Shown one piece after another: positions 1-8,595 of a stretch of DNA of 64,000 nt. The stretch covers positions 496,001 through 560,000 of the forward strand of contig NZ_PPDE01000008.1 in NCBI RefSeq assembly GCF_002959915.1, read 5' to 3'. Below the pieces are notes generated by a model. The model did not search any database. It was not told the DNA's origin and saw only the letters and a list, made by a program, of their open reading frames with translations. Source of the DNA: Veillonella atypica KON (GTDB lineage Bacteria > Bacillota > Negativicutes > Veillonellales > Veillonellaceae). Positions within the stretch are counted from its first letter, which is position 1; each line of letters starts with the position of its first letter. Made by a program: the position numbers and the translations under genes.

Positions 1-16
1 CAAAGTTCATCCCTCA

Positions 17-481
17 TTATATCAAATTTGGGTCGTCTTCTTCAATGAATCGCCAAGGTAAATCAGGCAAAGGACGCTCTTCTAATACAAAAAAGGTTCC
101 TCTTGCAAGATGAACAAGTTCACCTAGTTCATTGTAAATACGTGCCGTAGCCACCATAGTAGTTCGTCCATTATGTTCTACATTTGCTACACCACGCAAC
201 ATAGTTCCACCCTTAACAGCTTTCACATAATTACCACTAATATCGATGGTATTTACCGATTTTCCTAAGGTAAAGCATGCAGAACCCATCACACTATCAG
301 CAAAGCCGATACAAACGGCACCATGTAAATGGCCCCTAAAATTGCAGTACTCTGTTTCATTTGTTTGCAACGTCATTTCTGCATGACCAGGTTCTACAGT
401 TGTCACCTCAGAATCTTTTACCCAGGAAAAAGGATTCTGTGTACGTAATTCATTAAAATATTCCAATAATGTTGTTGCCAT
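17..481 (-). CDS. PaaI-family hotdog thioesterase
   Basis: A 154-residue single-domain hotdog protein, normal length for PaaI/YbgC-like acyl-CoA thioesterases, which hydrolyse acyl- or aryl-CoA in the cytoplasm. The segment GHLHGAVCIGFADSVMG (residues 50-66) matches the family signature, where a His-Gly starts the long hotdog helix and an Asp (D62) acts as the catalytic acid. The start ATG at 481 follows a GAGGAAATT ribosome site. It lies 22 bp from a terminator hairpin that ends the efflux operon, so it is probably expressed separately or by readthrough. The substrate cannot be read from the sequence. Confidence 0.8.
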   Translation of the reverse strand: MATTLLEYFNELRTQNPFSWVKDSEVTTVEPGHAEMTLQTNETEYCNFRGHLHGAVCIGFADSVMGSACFTLGKSVNTIDISGNYVKAVKGGTMLRGVANVEHNGRTTMVATARIYNELGELVHLARGTFFVLEERPLPDLPWRFIEEDDPNLI

Positions 482-496
482 AATTTCCTCACTAAA

Positions 497-546
497 TTAA
501 AAATAGTGCGTTACATCATACTTAATTGTATCATGCAACGCACTAT
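497..546 (-). terminator. Terminator of the macAB-like operon
   Basis: On the minus strand a long hairpin (perfect 10-bp outer arms 503-512 and 537-546, near-perfect inner arms, 6-nt loop) is followed by a run of Ts. It lies 64 bp after the permease stop codon. Confidence 0.75.
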
Positions 547-609
547 ATGCGAATATGTCTATTACATTATATAAATATGAGATCTCCCAAATATCCGCAT
601 CTACCAATA

Positions 610-1821
610 CTATTCATAGTGCAACGCATCAATTGGATTTAATTTAGCCGCTTTTCGAGCAGGATAAATGCCAAAAACCAAACCGATAGCCATGGAGAAT
701 GCAAAGGATAACACGATAGTCGGTACCGAAATAACCGTACTCATACCAGATGCCAATCCTATCAGTTTTGACGCACCTATACCGAGAGCAATGCCTATGA
801 GCCCCCCCATGAGACTGATTACAACAGCTTCGATTAAGAATTGTGTAACAATGACAAAGTATGTAGCACCTAAGGCCTTACGAATACCAATTTCACGAGT
901 CCGTTCGGTAACGGAAACGAGCATGATATTCATAATCCCAATGCCGCCTACAACAAGAGAAATAGCAGCTACAGCACCTAAGAACAAGGTCAAGGTTCCT
1001 GTGGTTTGCTCCATCGTTTCCATAATCGATTTCATATTCTGAATGTTGAAGTCATCAAGGTTTGTATCCTTAATGCTATGACGAACGCGCAATAGATTTT
1101 CTATATCCGATTGTAAACGGTCAATACCATTATCGTCACTAGCAACGACGTAGACCATACGAAGATAGTCAACACCTTCTACACGTTCCATAGCCGTTGT
1201 ATAGGGAATAAAAATGACATCATCTTGGTCATTCCCCATAGTACCATTCCCTTTACTGTTAAGAACACCGATAACTCGGAACGGAATATTTTTAACACGA
1301 ATTTCCTTACCCACTGGGTCCTCACCAGCAAATAAGTTCTTAACTACGGTTTGTCCCACAACAGCTACGCGTTCACGATTTTCTACATTCTTGCTAGATA
1401 TAAATCGACCTTCAGCCATGGTCCAATTATTTACATCTTGAAAGTTACTACTTACACCACTAACAGTAGTAGTCCAGTTCTTACTTTGGTATATAGTTAC
1501 ATAAGAATTAGCTGTATATGGACTTGCTGCCTTGACGCCATCTAATTTGCTAATAGCTTGATAATCAGAAACCTTCAAAGATTTCATAGACCCCTGTGAT
1601 GGACGCACACCCGGTGTACGCGGAGCACCAGGCATAACCATCAATAGATTGGAACCTAAACTAGAAATGGAATTCTGAATATCTTGTTTAACACCATTAC
1701 CGATTGACACAAGGGCAATAACAGCAGCTACACCAATAATAATACCTAGCATCGTTAAAATAGATCTCATTTTATTGGCAATCAACGATGCCCAGGCCAT
1801 TAAGAAACTTTCTTTATACAT
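610..1821 (-). CDS. MacB-like ABC transporter permease
   Basis: A 403-residue membrane protein with the MacB/FtsX layout: one N-terminal membrane helix (about residues 20-45), a large periplasmic MacB_PCD domain (about 50-250), then three C-terminal helices of the FtsX domain. The cytoplasmic coupling motif ERTREIGIRKALGA is intact. The nucleotide-binding domain is a separate gene, whereas E. coli MacB is fused; this split form is usual in Firmicutes and for LolCDE-like systems. It overlaps the ATPase gene by 8 bp, indicating translational coupling. Together with the MacA-like adaptor it likely exports a peptide, lipid or drug across the envelope; the substrate is unknown. Confidence 0.88.
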   Translation of the reverse strand: MYKESFLMAWASLIANKMRSILTMLGIIIGVAAVIALVSIGNGVKQDIQNSISSLGSNLLMVMPGAPRTPGVRPSQGSMKSLKVSDYQAISKLDGVKAASPYTANSYVTIYQSKNWTTTVSGVSSNFQDVNNWTMAEGRFISSKNVENRERVAVVGQTVVKNLFAGEDPVGKEIRVKNIPFRVIGVLNSKGNGTMGNDQDDVIFIPYTTAMERVEGVDYLRMVYVVASDDNGIDRLQSDIENLLRVRHSIKDTNLDDFNIQNMKSIMETMEQTTGTLTLFLGAVAAISLVVGGIGIMNIMLVSVTERTREIGIRKALGATYFVIVTQFLIEAVVISLMGGLIGIALGIGASKLIGLASGMSTVISVPTIVLSFAFSMAIGLVFGIYPARKAAKLNPIDALHYE

Positions 1822-2536
1822 GTGTCACCTCCTGAACAGGAGTCATATTTACATTTTTCTTATCCTCCACAATTAAGCCATCACGCAATACAACGTTTCG
1901 ACTTGCATAGGTTGCAATTTCAGGTTCATGGGTAACAAGAATTATGGTACGGCCTTCGTCATAGAGGCCTCTAAAGATATTCATAACATCTATAGTCGAT
2001 TTAGAATCCAAATTCCCTGTCGGTTCATCGGCCATGATGATAGCAGGGTCATTCGCTAATGCACGAGCAATCGCCACACGTTGACGTTGACCACCAGATA
2101 ATTCTGCTGGTAAATGATCCATACGGTCACCCAAGCCTACAGATGTAAGCAACGCCTCTGCACGAGCAGTCCGTGTTTTTTTATCGATGCCTGCATAAAC
2201 CATGGGCAAAGCCACATTTTCAATAGCCGTTAATTTCGTTAATAGATTGAAGCTTTGAAACACAAAGCCAATTTCTTTGTTACGTACGTACGCTAACTCA
2301 TCATCACTGAGATTAGCTACTTCATTACCATTCAAGCGATAGGATCCCGATGTAGGTCTATCTAAGCAACCTAAAATGTTCATAAAGGTAGACTTACCAG
2401 AACCAGAAGGCCCCATGATAGACACGAAATCACCTTTTTGTACCTGTAAATCTATACCATGTAGAACGGGAACCGTTAACTTACCATTTACATAGATCTT
2501 TGTAATACCTTGAATATCAATAACTGACTGATTCAT
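1814..2536 (-). CDS. MacB/LolD-type ABC transporter ATP-binding protein
   Basis: A 240-residue ABC ATPase. Walker A GPSGSGKST is at residues 42-50, the signature LSGGQRQRVAIARAL is in the middle, and Walker B with the family-specific ADEPTGNLD follows. The ADEPTGNLD motif is typical of the LolD/MacB/FtsE branch, whose transporters act mechanically on periplasmic partners rather than moving substrate through a channel. It sits between the adaptor (13 bp upstream) and permease genes (8 bp overlap), so the three subunits are made from one message. Confidence 0.9.
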   Translation of the reverse strand: MNQSVIDIQGITKIYVNGKLTVPVLHGIDLQVQKGDFVSIMGPSGSGKSTFMNILGCLDRPTSGSYRLNGNEVANLSDDELAYVRNKEIGFVFQSFNLLTKLTAIENVALPMVYAGIDKKTRTARAEALLTSVGLGDRMDHLPAELSGGQRQRVAIARALANDPAIIMADEPTGNLDSKSTIDVMNIFRGLYDEGRTIILVTHEPEIATYASRNVVLRDGLIVEDKKNVNMTPVQEVTHV

Positions 2537-2549
2537 AGTTCACCTACGC

Positions 2550-3632
2550 TTAAAATGGTCCATGAGAGTTATTCTTAGGGCTCGTTACATCACCACTAAC
2601 AATAATTTCATCACCTTCAGAAACGCCGCTTAAGATTTGAACATTTGTATCACCCGTTACACCTGTAGATACAGCAGTTCTAACAGGTTGACCATCTTTG
2701 ATGACATATACATATTCACCTTGTTTATCAGTACGTACCGCTGTTAATGGTACAACAAGAGTATTCTTAATATCATCGCCAAAGATTGTGGCACGTGCAG
2801 TCATAGATGGCAAGAAATTCGAGGAAATATCAGCTGGAATCGATACTTTCACAGTATAATACACTACGCTATTACTTGTAACACCCATATTCCCTTTAGT
2901 ACCTTTTGCAATTTCAGATACATAGCCTGTGAAAGTTTGACCTGGCTTAGAGTCAACAGTAAATTCTACCTTAGAGCCATTTTTTACATTACCAATATCA
3001 GTTTCATCAACCGTCAAATAAATTTCTAAATCAGACAAATCTGCAATGGTCGCAATGATCATTTGTGTAGAAATACCGGTACTAATTGTTTGTCCCGCCT
3101 TAAGAGGTGTCCCTACTACGGTACCCGACATGGGTGCAGTAATAGTAGCATCACTTAAGTCAGCAGATACTCTATCATATGTAGATTGAGCTTGTTCATA
3201 TGCGGTCACAGCATCATCATAAGTTTGCGCTGCTACGGCATTTTGATCGATTAGCGCTTTATAACGATTCATATCTAAGCGTGCTTTATCAAGAGCAGCC
3301 TTTGCATTATCGACCTGAGCTTGTAATTGTCGTGTATCAATATAGGCGATAATTTGACCTTGCGTAACATGATCATTTTCCTTGACCAATACCTTTTCAA
3401 GTTTACCCGCTACATTAGTAGATACGTCCACATAATTAACAGGATTAATAGTACCTGTAGCACTGATGCTCGTTTTTACATCGCCCTTTTCAACCCTACC
3501 TGTGGTATATTTCTGCTGGGTCTGTGCACTATCATTTGTATGAACATAATAATAGCCACCACCACCTAATAAACAGATAGCAATAACACCACCAATAATA
3601 CGTTTACGGTGCTTCTGAAATAATTCTTTCAT
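2550..3632 (-). CDS. MacA-like periplasmic adaptor (HlyD/RND family)
   Basis: A 360-residue membrane-fusion protein. It has one N-terminal membrane anchor (about residues 13-30), a split biotinyl-lipoyl domain around an alpha-helical hairpin (about 100-165), then beta-barrel and membrane-proximal domains. The segment APMSGTVVGTPLKAGQTIS is the typical second lipoyl half. It would bridge the inner-membrane ABC transporter to an outer-membrane channel. No TolC-like gene is present in this window, so the channel must be encoded elsewhere. First gene of the three-gene operon, with a good promoter 44-72 bp upstream of its start. Confidence 0.88.
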   Translation of the reverse strand: MKELFQKHRKRIIGGVIAICLLGGGGYYYVHTNDSAQTQQKYTTGRVEKGDVKTSISATGTINPVNYVDVSTNVAGKLEKVLVKENDHVTQGQIIAYIDTRQLQAQVDNAKAALDKARLDMNRYKALIDQNAVAAQTYDDAVTAYEQAQSTYDRVSADLSDATITAPMSGTVVGTPLKAGQTISTGISTQMIIATIADLSDLEIYLTVDETDIGNVKNGSKVEFTVDSKPGQTFTGYVSEIAKGTKGNMGVTSNSVVYYTVKVSIPADISSNFLPSMTARATIFGDDIKNTLVVPLTAVRTDKQGEYVYVIKDGQPVRTAVSTGVTGDTNVQILSGVSEGDEIIVSGDVTSPKNNSHGPF

Positions 3633-3675
3633 ATATACTCCTTAATAAATGAGTCATTCCATTTTCTTGCATTAC

Positions 3676-3704
3676 ATTGTACTAAAAAATTATCGTTTAT
3701 ACAA
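3676..3704 (-). promoter_or_regulatory. Promoter of the macA-like operon
   Basis: Minus-strand -35 TTGTAT (3699-3704), 17-bp spacer, -10 TACAAT (3676-3681). It lies just upstream of the adaptor gene and after the pfkA stop codon. Confidence 0.65.
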
Positions 3705-3716
3705 TATAATTTTACA

Positions 3717-4676
3717 TTAATGACTCAATATAGAGATTAATTCATACTGACTTTTATCAATGCCAAACTTCATTGTTTTAGCGTTTTCATAGGGTATAGC
3801 TCGAATCTGACCATCAACATACCCAGTAATACAATTATGCTCTCCACGTACTAAGCAATCCACTGCCAACTCACTCATACGAGCAGCTAAAATGGCATCT
3901 AATGCGGATGGTGCACCGCCGCGTTGTAAATAGCCAAGAACTGTTAAACTTGGATCAAAGTATGTATGTTGTTTAATATACTCTTTAACCTCACCACTAG
4001 AGTAGGCCCCTTCAGCAACGAGTATAATACTATATTCTTTACCTAACTGATGAGTCTTATTAATATGTTCACATACCTCATCTAATGGCATTGGGTATTC
4101 AGGTACTAATACAAGCTCTGCACCACTCGCCAAGCCAGCTTGTAATGCAATGTGTCCCGCATGACGCCCCATAACTTCGATTATAGCCACTCGTTCATGA
4201 GAGTTTGATGTATCGCGAATACGTCCTACCGCATCAACTACAGTATTAAGTGCGGTGTCAAAACCAATCGTATATTGAGTACCATTCATATCGTTATCTA
4301 TGGTACAAGGAATGGTTATCGTAGATTGACCGAGCCGCATCAGAGCCTCTGCACCAGCTTGTGATCCATCACCGCCAATAACGATTAAATGATTGATACC
4401 AAAATCTTGTAATATTCGATAGGCTCGTTGCTGCACATCTAAATTTTTAAACTCTGGATAGCGAGCCGTTCTAAGAATTGTACCGCCTGTGGTAATAATA
4501 CCGCCCACATCACGAGCGTGTAAGGGTCTTATTTCACTATTAATAATGCCCTCAAATCCTCGTTCTATACCATATACGCTAAAGCCCTCATGGATTGCTT
4601 TTCTTGTAATGGCGCGAATGGCTGCGTTCATTCCTGGTGCGTCTCCGCCGCTTGTTAGTAATGCTATTTTTTTCAT
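3717..4676 (-). CDS. pfkA: 6-phosphofructokinase
   Basis: ATP-dependent phosphofructokinase, 319 residues, the standard bacterial length. It phosphorylates fructose 6-phosphate to fructose 1,6-bisphosphate. The start at 4676 is chosen because the conserved N-terminus (MKKIALLTSGGDAPGMNAAI) begins there behind an AAGGGA ribosome site, although the frame is open further upstream. Visible motifs are the GGDGS nucleotide loop, TIDND with the catalytic aspartate, and GFDTALNT. The usual PGTIDND reads PCTIDND. The gene starts inside the 3' end of the shikimate kinase gene (89-bp overlap). It is not in the glycolytic operon at 13-20 kb. Confidence 0.95.
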   Translation of the reverse strand: MKKIALLTSGGDAPGMNAAIRAITRKAIHEGFSVYGIERGFEGIINSEIRPLHARDVGGIITTGGTILRTARYPEFKNLDVQQRAYRILQDFGINHLIVIGGDGSQAGAEALMRLGQSTITIPCTIDNDMNGTQYTIGFDTALNTVVDAVGRIRDTSNSHERVAIIEVMGRHAGHIALQAGLASGAELVLVPEYPMPLDEVCEHINKTHQLGKEYSIILVAEGAYSSGEVKEYIKQHTYFDPSLTVLGYLQRGGAPSALDAILAARMSELAVDCLVRGEHNCITGYVDGQIRAIPYENAKTMKFGIDKSQYELISILSH

Positions 4677-5286
4677 GTCTATTTCCCTTCTGCTGCTTTG
4701 GTTCAGCTTGTATGTCTTTAGACACAATTTCAGTTGTTTTGGGTTGTCTTCGCGCCTTAAATTGAACACCTATAGCATCCAATTGACGCTCAATTGCTTT
4801 CATAAAATCATAGGTACGTCCATTAGTCGTATCCAATACATAATCACACTGTTTATATACTGGCTTCCATGCCTGAATCATATTATGAACAAAGGCAGAA
4901 ACATTGGTATAATCCATCGTTGGTCGTTTGCCCACACGACGATTGACGCGGCTTACAATTCGGTATTGTGCCGCTCGTATACCTATAATAAAAGAAAATT
5001 TCTTAAGCGATCTAAGCGTTCTATGCTCTATAGGAAAATTTCCACCTACACTAATAACCGCCTCGTGATATAGGGAAACTTTTTTTAGAACCTCTAATTC
5101 AGCACGACGAAATGCTTTTTCGCCAATCTTTTTATAAATTTCTGCAATGGGCAACCCAAAACGACCTTCCAATACTCGATCGGTATCCACGAATTGCCAT
5201 CCTTTTAAATCTGCTAGATTACGTCCAAAATGGCTTTTTCCACTTCCCATGGACCCAATGAGAATAATATTTCGTTTTACTATCAT
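4588..5286 (-). CDS. aroK: Shikimate kinase with basic C-terminal tail
   Basis: A 232-residue P-loop kinase. Residues 1-170 resemble shikimate kinase: Walker A GSMGSGKS, the VDTD motif with the shikimate/Mg-binding aspartates, FRRAE with the substrate arginine, and a lid region GKRPTMD. The usual GGG substrate motif reads GGN, so this is a divergent member. Normal AroK ends near residue 170; here about 60 extra residues follow, rich in Lys, Arg and Gln (KRRRRTRNERSH). The last 29 codons or so overlap the start of pfkA in another frame. The start at 5286 begins MIVKRNIILIG. The kinase call is good; shikimate as substrate is probable. Confidence 0.8.
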   Translation of the reverse strand: MIVKRNIILIGSMGSGKSHFGRNLADLKGWQFVDTDRVLEGRFGLPIAEIYKKIGEKAFRRAELEVLKKVSLYHEAVISVGGNFPIEHRTLRSLKKFSFIIGIRAAQYRIVSRVNRRVGKRPTMDYTNVSAFVHNMIQAWKPVYKQCDYVLDTTNGRTYDFMKAIERQLDAIGVQFKARRQPKTTEIVSKDIQAEPKQQKGNRHEKNSITNKRRRRTRNERSHSRHYKKSNP

Positions 5287-5320
5287 GTTACTATTGCCCC
5301 TTATTCTTACGTTAAAATTT

Positions 5321-5349
5321 ATTTTACTATAAAATTGGCATAAAAACAA
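5321..5349 (-). promoter_or_regulatory. Possible promoter of aroK-pfkA
   Basis: Minus-strand -35 TTGTTT (5344-5349), 17-bp spacer, -10 TAAAAT (5321-5326). The -35 lies in the T-run of the pilus-operon terminator. Confidence 0.4.
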
Positions 5350-5400
5350 AAATGAACATACAATAATGAGAATTATTACTCATTATTGTATGTTCATTTT
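5349..5400. terminator. Terminator of the pilus operon
   Basis: A perfect 22-bp inverted repeat (arms 5349-5370 and 5379-5400, 8-nt loop) with T-rich flanks on the minus strand. It directly follows the last pilus gene and is symmetric enough to work in both directions. Confidence 0.85.
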
Positions 5401-5402
5401 CT

Positions 5403-5915
5403 TTACATCACTAATGGTGTAACCTTGCATGTAAAGAATATACTATCTCCTTTTGTATCAATAGAAATAATTTGTATATGACAATACTTTATCTTCTGTT
5501 GCACCATATTATACCAAGATAAAAAGGACTGACTGGTTCCAACCAGAGTCAAATCTAATACATCATCATGATGAGAACTACTCGTTATAATTAGAGGTTC
5601 TATATTTATACTTTGATATATATCATCTACCCAATATTCATGCAGCAATAAGGATGAAATCAACTCATATGTATGAGAAGATAAAAATTGCTCTTTTACT
5701 GTTGTTTCCAATTGGTAATATTCAATGTTCTCTACCACCGCTTCATATTGCTCTGTATAGTATCTAGATATCCATAACGAAGAAAAAGCAATTATAATGC
5801 TTATACTACACGCTAGGAATATCCTCCTTAGGTTTGGTGTCATGCTGTTTTGTATGTCCATCCAAATGGAATGAACAAGGTCCATCTGCTTTTTCCACTT
5901 GTTGTTTCCCATCAC
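5403..5915 (-). CDS. PilO-like pilus assembly protein
   Basis: A 170-residue bitopic protein: a short cytoplasmic N-terminus, one membrane helix (about residues 31-50, IFLACSISIIIAFSSLWIS), and a periplasmic domain of about 115 residues with helices then strands. Size, topology and position after PilM- and PilN-like genes point to the PilO/GspM role of linking inner-membrane platform parts. Sequence alone would not prove it. The start used is a GTG preceded by ACAGGTGA inside pilN, giving a 110-bp overlap. A later ATG at 5843 is possible. Last gene of the pilus operon. Confidence 0.6.
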   Translation of the reverse strand: MMGNNKWKKQMDLVHSIWMDIQNSMTPNLRRIFLACSISIIIAFSSLWISRYYTEQYEAVVENIEYYQLETTVKEQFLSSHTYELISSLLLHEYWVDDIYQSINIEPLIITSSSHHDDVLDLTLVGTSQSFLSWYNMVQQKIKYCHIQIISIDTKGDSIFFTCKVTPLVM

Positions 5916-6378
5916 AAATCACCTGTTTCATATGAGCTTGAACATATTGAACATACGAATGATAAGCTTCATCATTTGTTGCATCACCATCAACAGTAAA
6001 CCCTCCTTCAGAAAATTCTATATGTCGTAACGTAATGGTTCCTCTTGTTGACATAGCTCCATCCAATAATGTAACAAGACAATATTGATTGTCTAATTGT
6101 GCGCCATGTTGTAATAACCGCGACATGGTATCCTCCATAGCATGATATTGATCCCGTATTTGCTTGGATTGTTCATCCATCTGTATTTGTTCGTACTTCG
6201 CTACCTGTTCAGTATAAGTTTTATAAGAATAGACCCCCATACCAAGACAAAAAGCACTGAGTAATATAATCACTCCTGCAGTAGCGTATATATACAACTT
6301 ATATTTACATAGCCAAATATACCATCGTAATGAACGGGGCATAAAATTTATTAATCTTTCATTACCATCCTTGTCCAA
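5806..6378 (-). CDS. PilN-like pilus assembly protein
   Basis: A bitopic protein of about 190 residues with the PilN signature near the N-terminus (RLINFMPRSL; family consensus is INLLP). One membrane helix (YIYATAGVIILLSAFCLGMG), a coiled-coil stretch and a periplasmic domain follow. The start is uncertain. The INFMP motif needs translation to begin upstream of the ATG at 6342, so I chose the TTG at 6378; an ATG at 6408 is an alternative. It overlaps pilM and pilO, consistent with coupled translation of the PilM-N-O subcomplex. Confidence 0.6.
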   Translation of the reverse strand: MDKDGNERLINFMPRSLRWYIWLCKYKLYIYATAGVIILLSAFCLGMGVYSYKTYTEQVAKYEQIQMDEQSKQIRDQYHAMEDTMSRLLQHGAQLDNQYCLVTLLDGAMSTRGTITLRHIEFSEGGFTVDGDATNDEAYHSYVQYVQAHMKQVICDGKQQVEKADGPCSFHLDGHTKQHDTKPKEDIPSV

Positions 6379-7216
6379 TCCACCGTAACCCCCGCGTAGC
6401 CATTCCAATCGCCATATCCCAATCTAATTCACCTAATGTGCAACGCGTGCGACCTCGTCCAAGAAACATCATAGGTATATATTCAGTATTTCCGTATACC
6501 TCTTGTAATGCGCTTATATCGATACGCTGCTCTTCATTTAAATCATCAGTATTATAAAAATGTATACCTTGAATTTCTTCTACGCCAAATCGCTGCAACA
6601 TTTCTTCCATTTCAATCAATGCGGAACTAATATCTGCACCATTGATCTTTACAATACATTCTTTCACACAAGTATCCTTCCACCAAGCCCATAAATGCAT
6701 ACCAGCTGGTTCTACGATACCTGTAACCGTTCCTGTTCTATGCATCAATCCATACGTAACTGGTAATGGCCAACAATCAATAGTATCGACAGGTGCACAT
6801 GTATCGCGTATACCTTGGCGTAGTAATTCAAGTTCATGCCGGTCTACGGCGGCTAAAAACAAATAATAATTATGTCGTGGATACTCTCTACGACAAGCAT
6901 CAAGTTCAAATTCATGTTCGCCAAAATTAAATGTATCTTCTATATTCCACTTTATAAATTCCTTTACATCAAAATCATGAGGATCAAAACTAGCCATCGT
7001 CATTTCCGTAGGTATACAAGCAACAATACTATATTCACCCTCTTCTAGATCATAGGTATTAATAAATTCAGCTATATCTTCATCAATTGTGCTAGACCGT
7101 TTCATCTCCATTGCATCAGTAATAATCATTGTTTTATTTTCAATATGTGCTGTAGTGGCAACAATTCTATCATCCGTAATACAAAGCCCTGTATGTATCT
7201 GTTTTTTCTCTTTCAT
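6362..7216 (-). CDS. PilM-like actin-fold pilus protein
   Basis: A 284-residue soluble protein with no signal or membrane segment, beginning KKQIHTGLCITDDRIVATTA as in the actin-like ATPase fold of PilM/GspL cytoplasmic domains. Its place before the PilN- and PilO-like genes is the main support. In type IV pili PilM sits on the cytoplasmic side of the inner membrane and binds the PilN N-terminus, matching the INFMP motif in the next gene. It is shorter than the usual PilM (about 350 residues). The start ATG at 7216 has a strong GAGGAGG site. Confidence 0.6.
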   Translation of the reverse strand: MKEKKQIHTGLCITDDRIVATTAHIENKTMIITDAMEMKRSSTIDEDIAEFINTYDLEEGEYSIVACIPTEMTMASFDPHDFDVKEFIKWNIEDTFNFGEHEFELDACRREYPRHNYYLFLAAVDRHELELLRQGIRDTCAPVDTIDCWPLPVTYGLMHRTGTVTGIVEPAGMHLWAWWKDTCVKECIVKINGADISSALIEMEEMLQRFGVEEIQGIHFYNTDDLNEEQRIDISALQEVYGNTEYIPMMFLGRGRTRCTLGELDWDMAIGMATRGLRWIGQGW

Positions 7217-7229
7217 AGCGATGTCCTCC

Positions 7230-7679
7230 TCAATATGGTTTTACACTAATAACCTCTAATGTATGATTTTCTTTTTCTTTTACATATATATGAACACGAC
7301 TTGATACACCATCTAATACAGCACAGCTCATCACATGTTTTGGATTAGTAACCTTTGGATCTGCCTTAATATATATATGGATAGTATCGTTTTTTTCCAC
7401 ATCAATAGCCTCGCTATAATCCCAACGGCCACCGTTATTGCAATACGTAACGAACCATCGTGCACCACGCTCTGCTGCATAATGAGATGCAATAAGTCTC
7501 ATTTCATCTGTTGTATTACTTAGTGACAGGGTCGCAAGCCTATTCATTCCTAAAATAAGTACTAATAAAATGAGCATAATATATATGGCTACATAGCTAA
7601 CCATGCCAGAAGAATAGTCAGAGATGCTTCGTTTTTTTAAACCAATTTGAATGTGTTGATACCGCCGTTGCCACCTCAT
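7230..7679 (-). CDS. PilX/GspK-like minor pilus protein
   Basis: A 149-residue protein with one N-terminal hydrophobic segment (about residues 27-48) preceded by a basic stretch (GLKKRSISDYSSGMVSYVA), then a small polar domain with a Cys (TYCNNG). The topology resembles the fifth minor pilin slot (PilX/GspK-like) found after the GspH/I/J-like genes, but no clear GF-x4-E cleavage motif is present. The assignment rests on context. It overlaps the upstream prepilin gene by 62 bp. Confidence 0.5.
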   Translation of the reverse strand: MRWQRRYQHIQIGLKKRSISDYSSGMVSYVAIYIMLILLVLILGMNRLATLSLSNTTDEMRLIASHYAAERGARWFVTYCNNGGRWDYSEAIDVEKNDTIHIYIKADPKVTNPKHVMSCAVLDGVSSRVHIYVKEKENHTLEVISVKPY

Positions 7680-8205
7680 AATTTGCTATGCCTCCATACC
7701 CTTTTGCATATTCTGTTTGACTATTAAACCGGTTATTTATAGACCACTTAAGAGTCACTAGTCTATTAGGATTCATAGAAAATGGTTTGGTAGCATCCAG
7801 TTTACGCTTATCATCAGTGCCTATGATGCGGCTTCCACTCAAGGGTTGTAAGCTACCATCACTTAATTTTCTATATAAGGCCCTTCTAGTAACGGTAAAC
7901 GCGGTACGGCTTGTATCATTGATAGATAACAGGTCTCCCTGATCATTGATGGATACCATAGAATGATTCCAAATAATATGAGATACGATAGCGCGTCTTG
8001 TATAACGGCCATCCTCTAACATGGCCAAGCTATCATCAATTCGCTCGGTCCATATATAACACGTCATACATATTGTCATGATTACGAGAATCACGAAAGA
8101 ACTAATCAAAACGCTAATAAGTAGAGATGGTAATATAAATCCATTGAATGATTTTGTCCTATGATTTTCAATGATGACTCGATCCAAGAAACGTAGATAT
8201 CTCAT
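7618..8205 (-). CDS. Minor prepilin, PilW/GspJ-like
   Basis: About 195 residues. The N-terminus has a basic leader, then NGFILPSLLISVLISSF, a type III prepilin signal (G before F, then a long hydrophobic helix). The usual Glu at mature position 5 is replaced (FILPS), as in GspK-type tip pilins or divergent minor pilins. The rest is a mixed domain of about 150 residues. The start at 8205 is supported by GGAG nine bases upstream. The gene overlaps both neighbours in the minor-pilin cluster. Likely a tip or priming subunit, exported and cleaved by the prepilin peptidase encoded at 9012. Confidence 0.6.
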   Translation of the reverse strand: MRYLRFLDRVIIENHRTKSFNGFILPSLLISVLISSFVILVIMTICMTCYIWTERIDDSLAMLEDGRYTRRAIVSHIIWNHSMVSINDQGDLLSINDTSRTAFTVTRRALYRKLSDGSLQPLSGSRIIGTDDKRKLDATKPFSMNPNRLVTLKWSINNRFNSQTEYAKGYGGIANYEVATAVSTHSNWFKKTKHL

Positions 8206-8593
8206 AAACAGTAACTCCATTATCAACAGCTTGTACGATAAATCGTAGTATAGATACACCATTTACCACTTCTTCTGTAACACTTTGTTTAAATGTTATA
8301 TTGGATAAATTATGTCCATTCGATGATGAGATAGTACCTGTTGTTGGTATACCACCAGAATCATATACCGCTTTCCCTGCTTCTATATAAGATAATGAAT
8401 CCTGCAATATATAGTCATGAGTATACGTAGTCTTTACTATCGATAAGGTACTACTCAAGACATAAAGTATGATTGGCAATATGAGTAATACTAAGGTTAC
8501 TGCCATAAGTGCATCACCATATAAAAATCCAGATTGTTCTGTTCGTAATCTATGCTTGTTTTTTGGATACATTCTTATTTGTACACATGTCAT
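8168..8593 (-). CDS. Minor prepilin, PilV/GspI-like
   Basis: About 141 residues. The leader ends EQSG, followed by FLYGDALMAVTLVLLILPI, a class III signal helix with Asp where most pilins have Glu at mature position 5. The remaining 100 residues form a small polar domain. The start at 8593 (MTCVQIRM) follows the GGTGGGAA ribosome site just after the upstream gene ends; longer starts are open but would overlap it more. Its position second in a run of four small pilin-like genes matches the H-I-J-K order of minor pilins in type II secretion/type IV pili. Confidence 0.6.
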   Translation of the reverse strand: MTCVQIRMYPKNKHRLRTEQSGFLYGDALMAVTLVLLILPIILYVLSSTLSIVKTTYTHDYILQDSLSYIEAGKAVYDSGGIPTTGTISSSNGHNLSNITFKQSVTEEVVNGVSILRFIVQAVDNGVTVYEISTFLGSSHH

Positions 8594-8595
8594 AA

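Noticed and set aside
3649-3727. TGAGTCATT/AATGACTCA inverted repeat around the macA promoter
   Set aside because: The arms are only 9 bp, about 60 bp apart, and one lies inside the pfkA stop region; likely chance.
4677-4769. Longer pfkA start
   Set aside because: The extra 31 residues are unrelated to phosphofructokinase and overlap the shikimate kinase; a good ribosome site and the conserved start lie at 4676.
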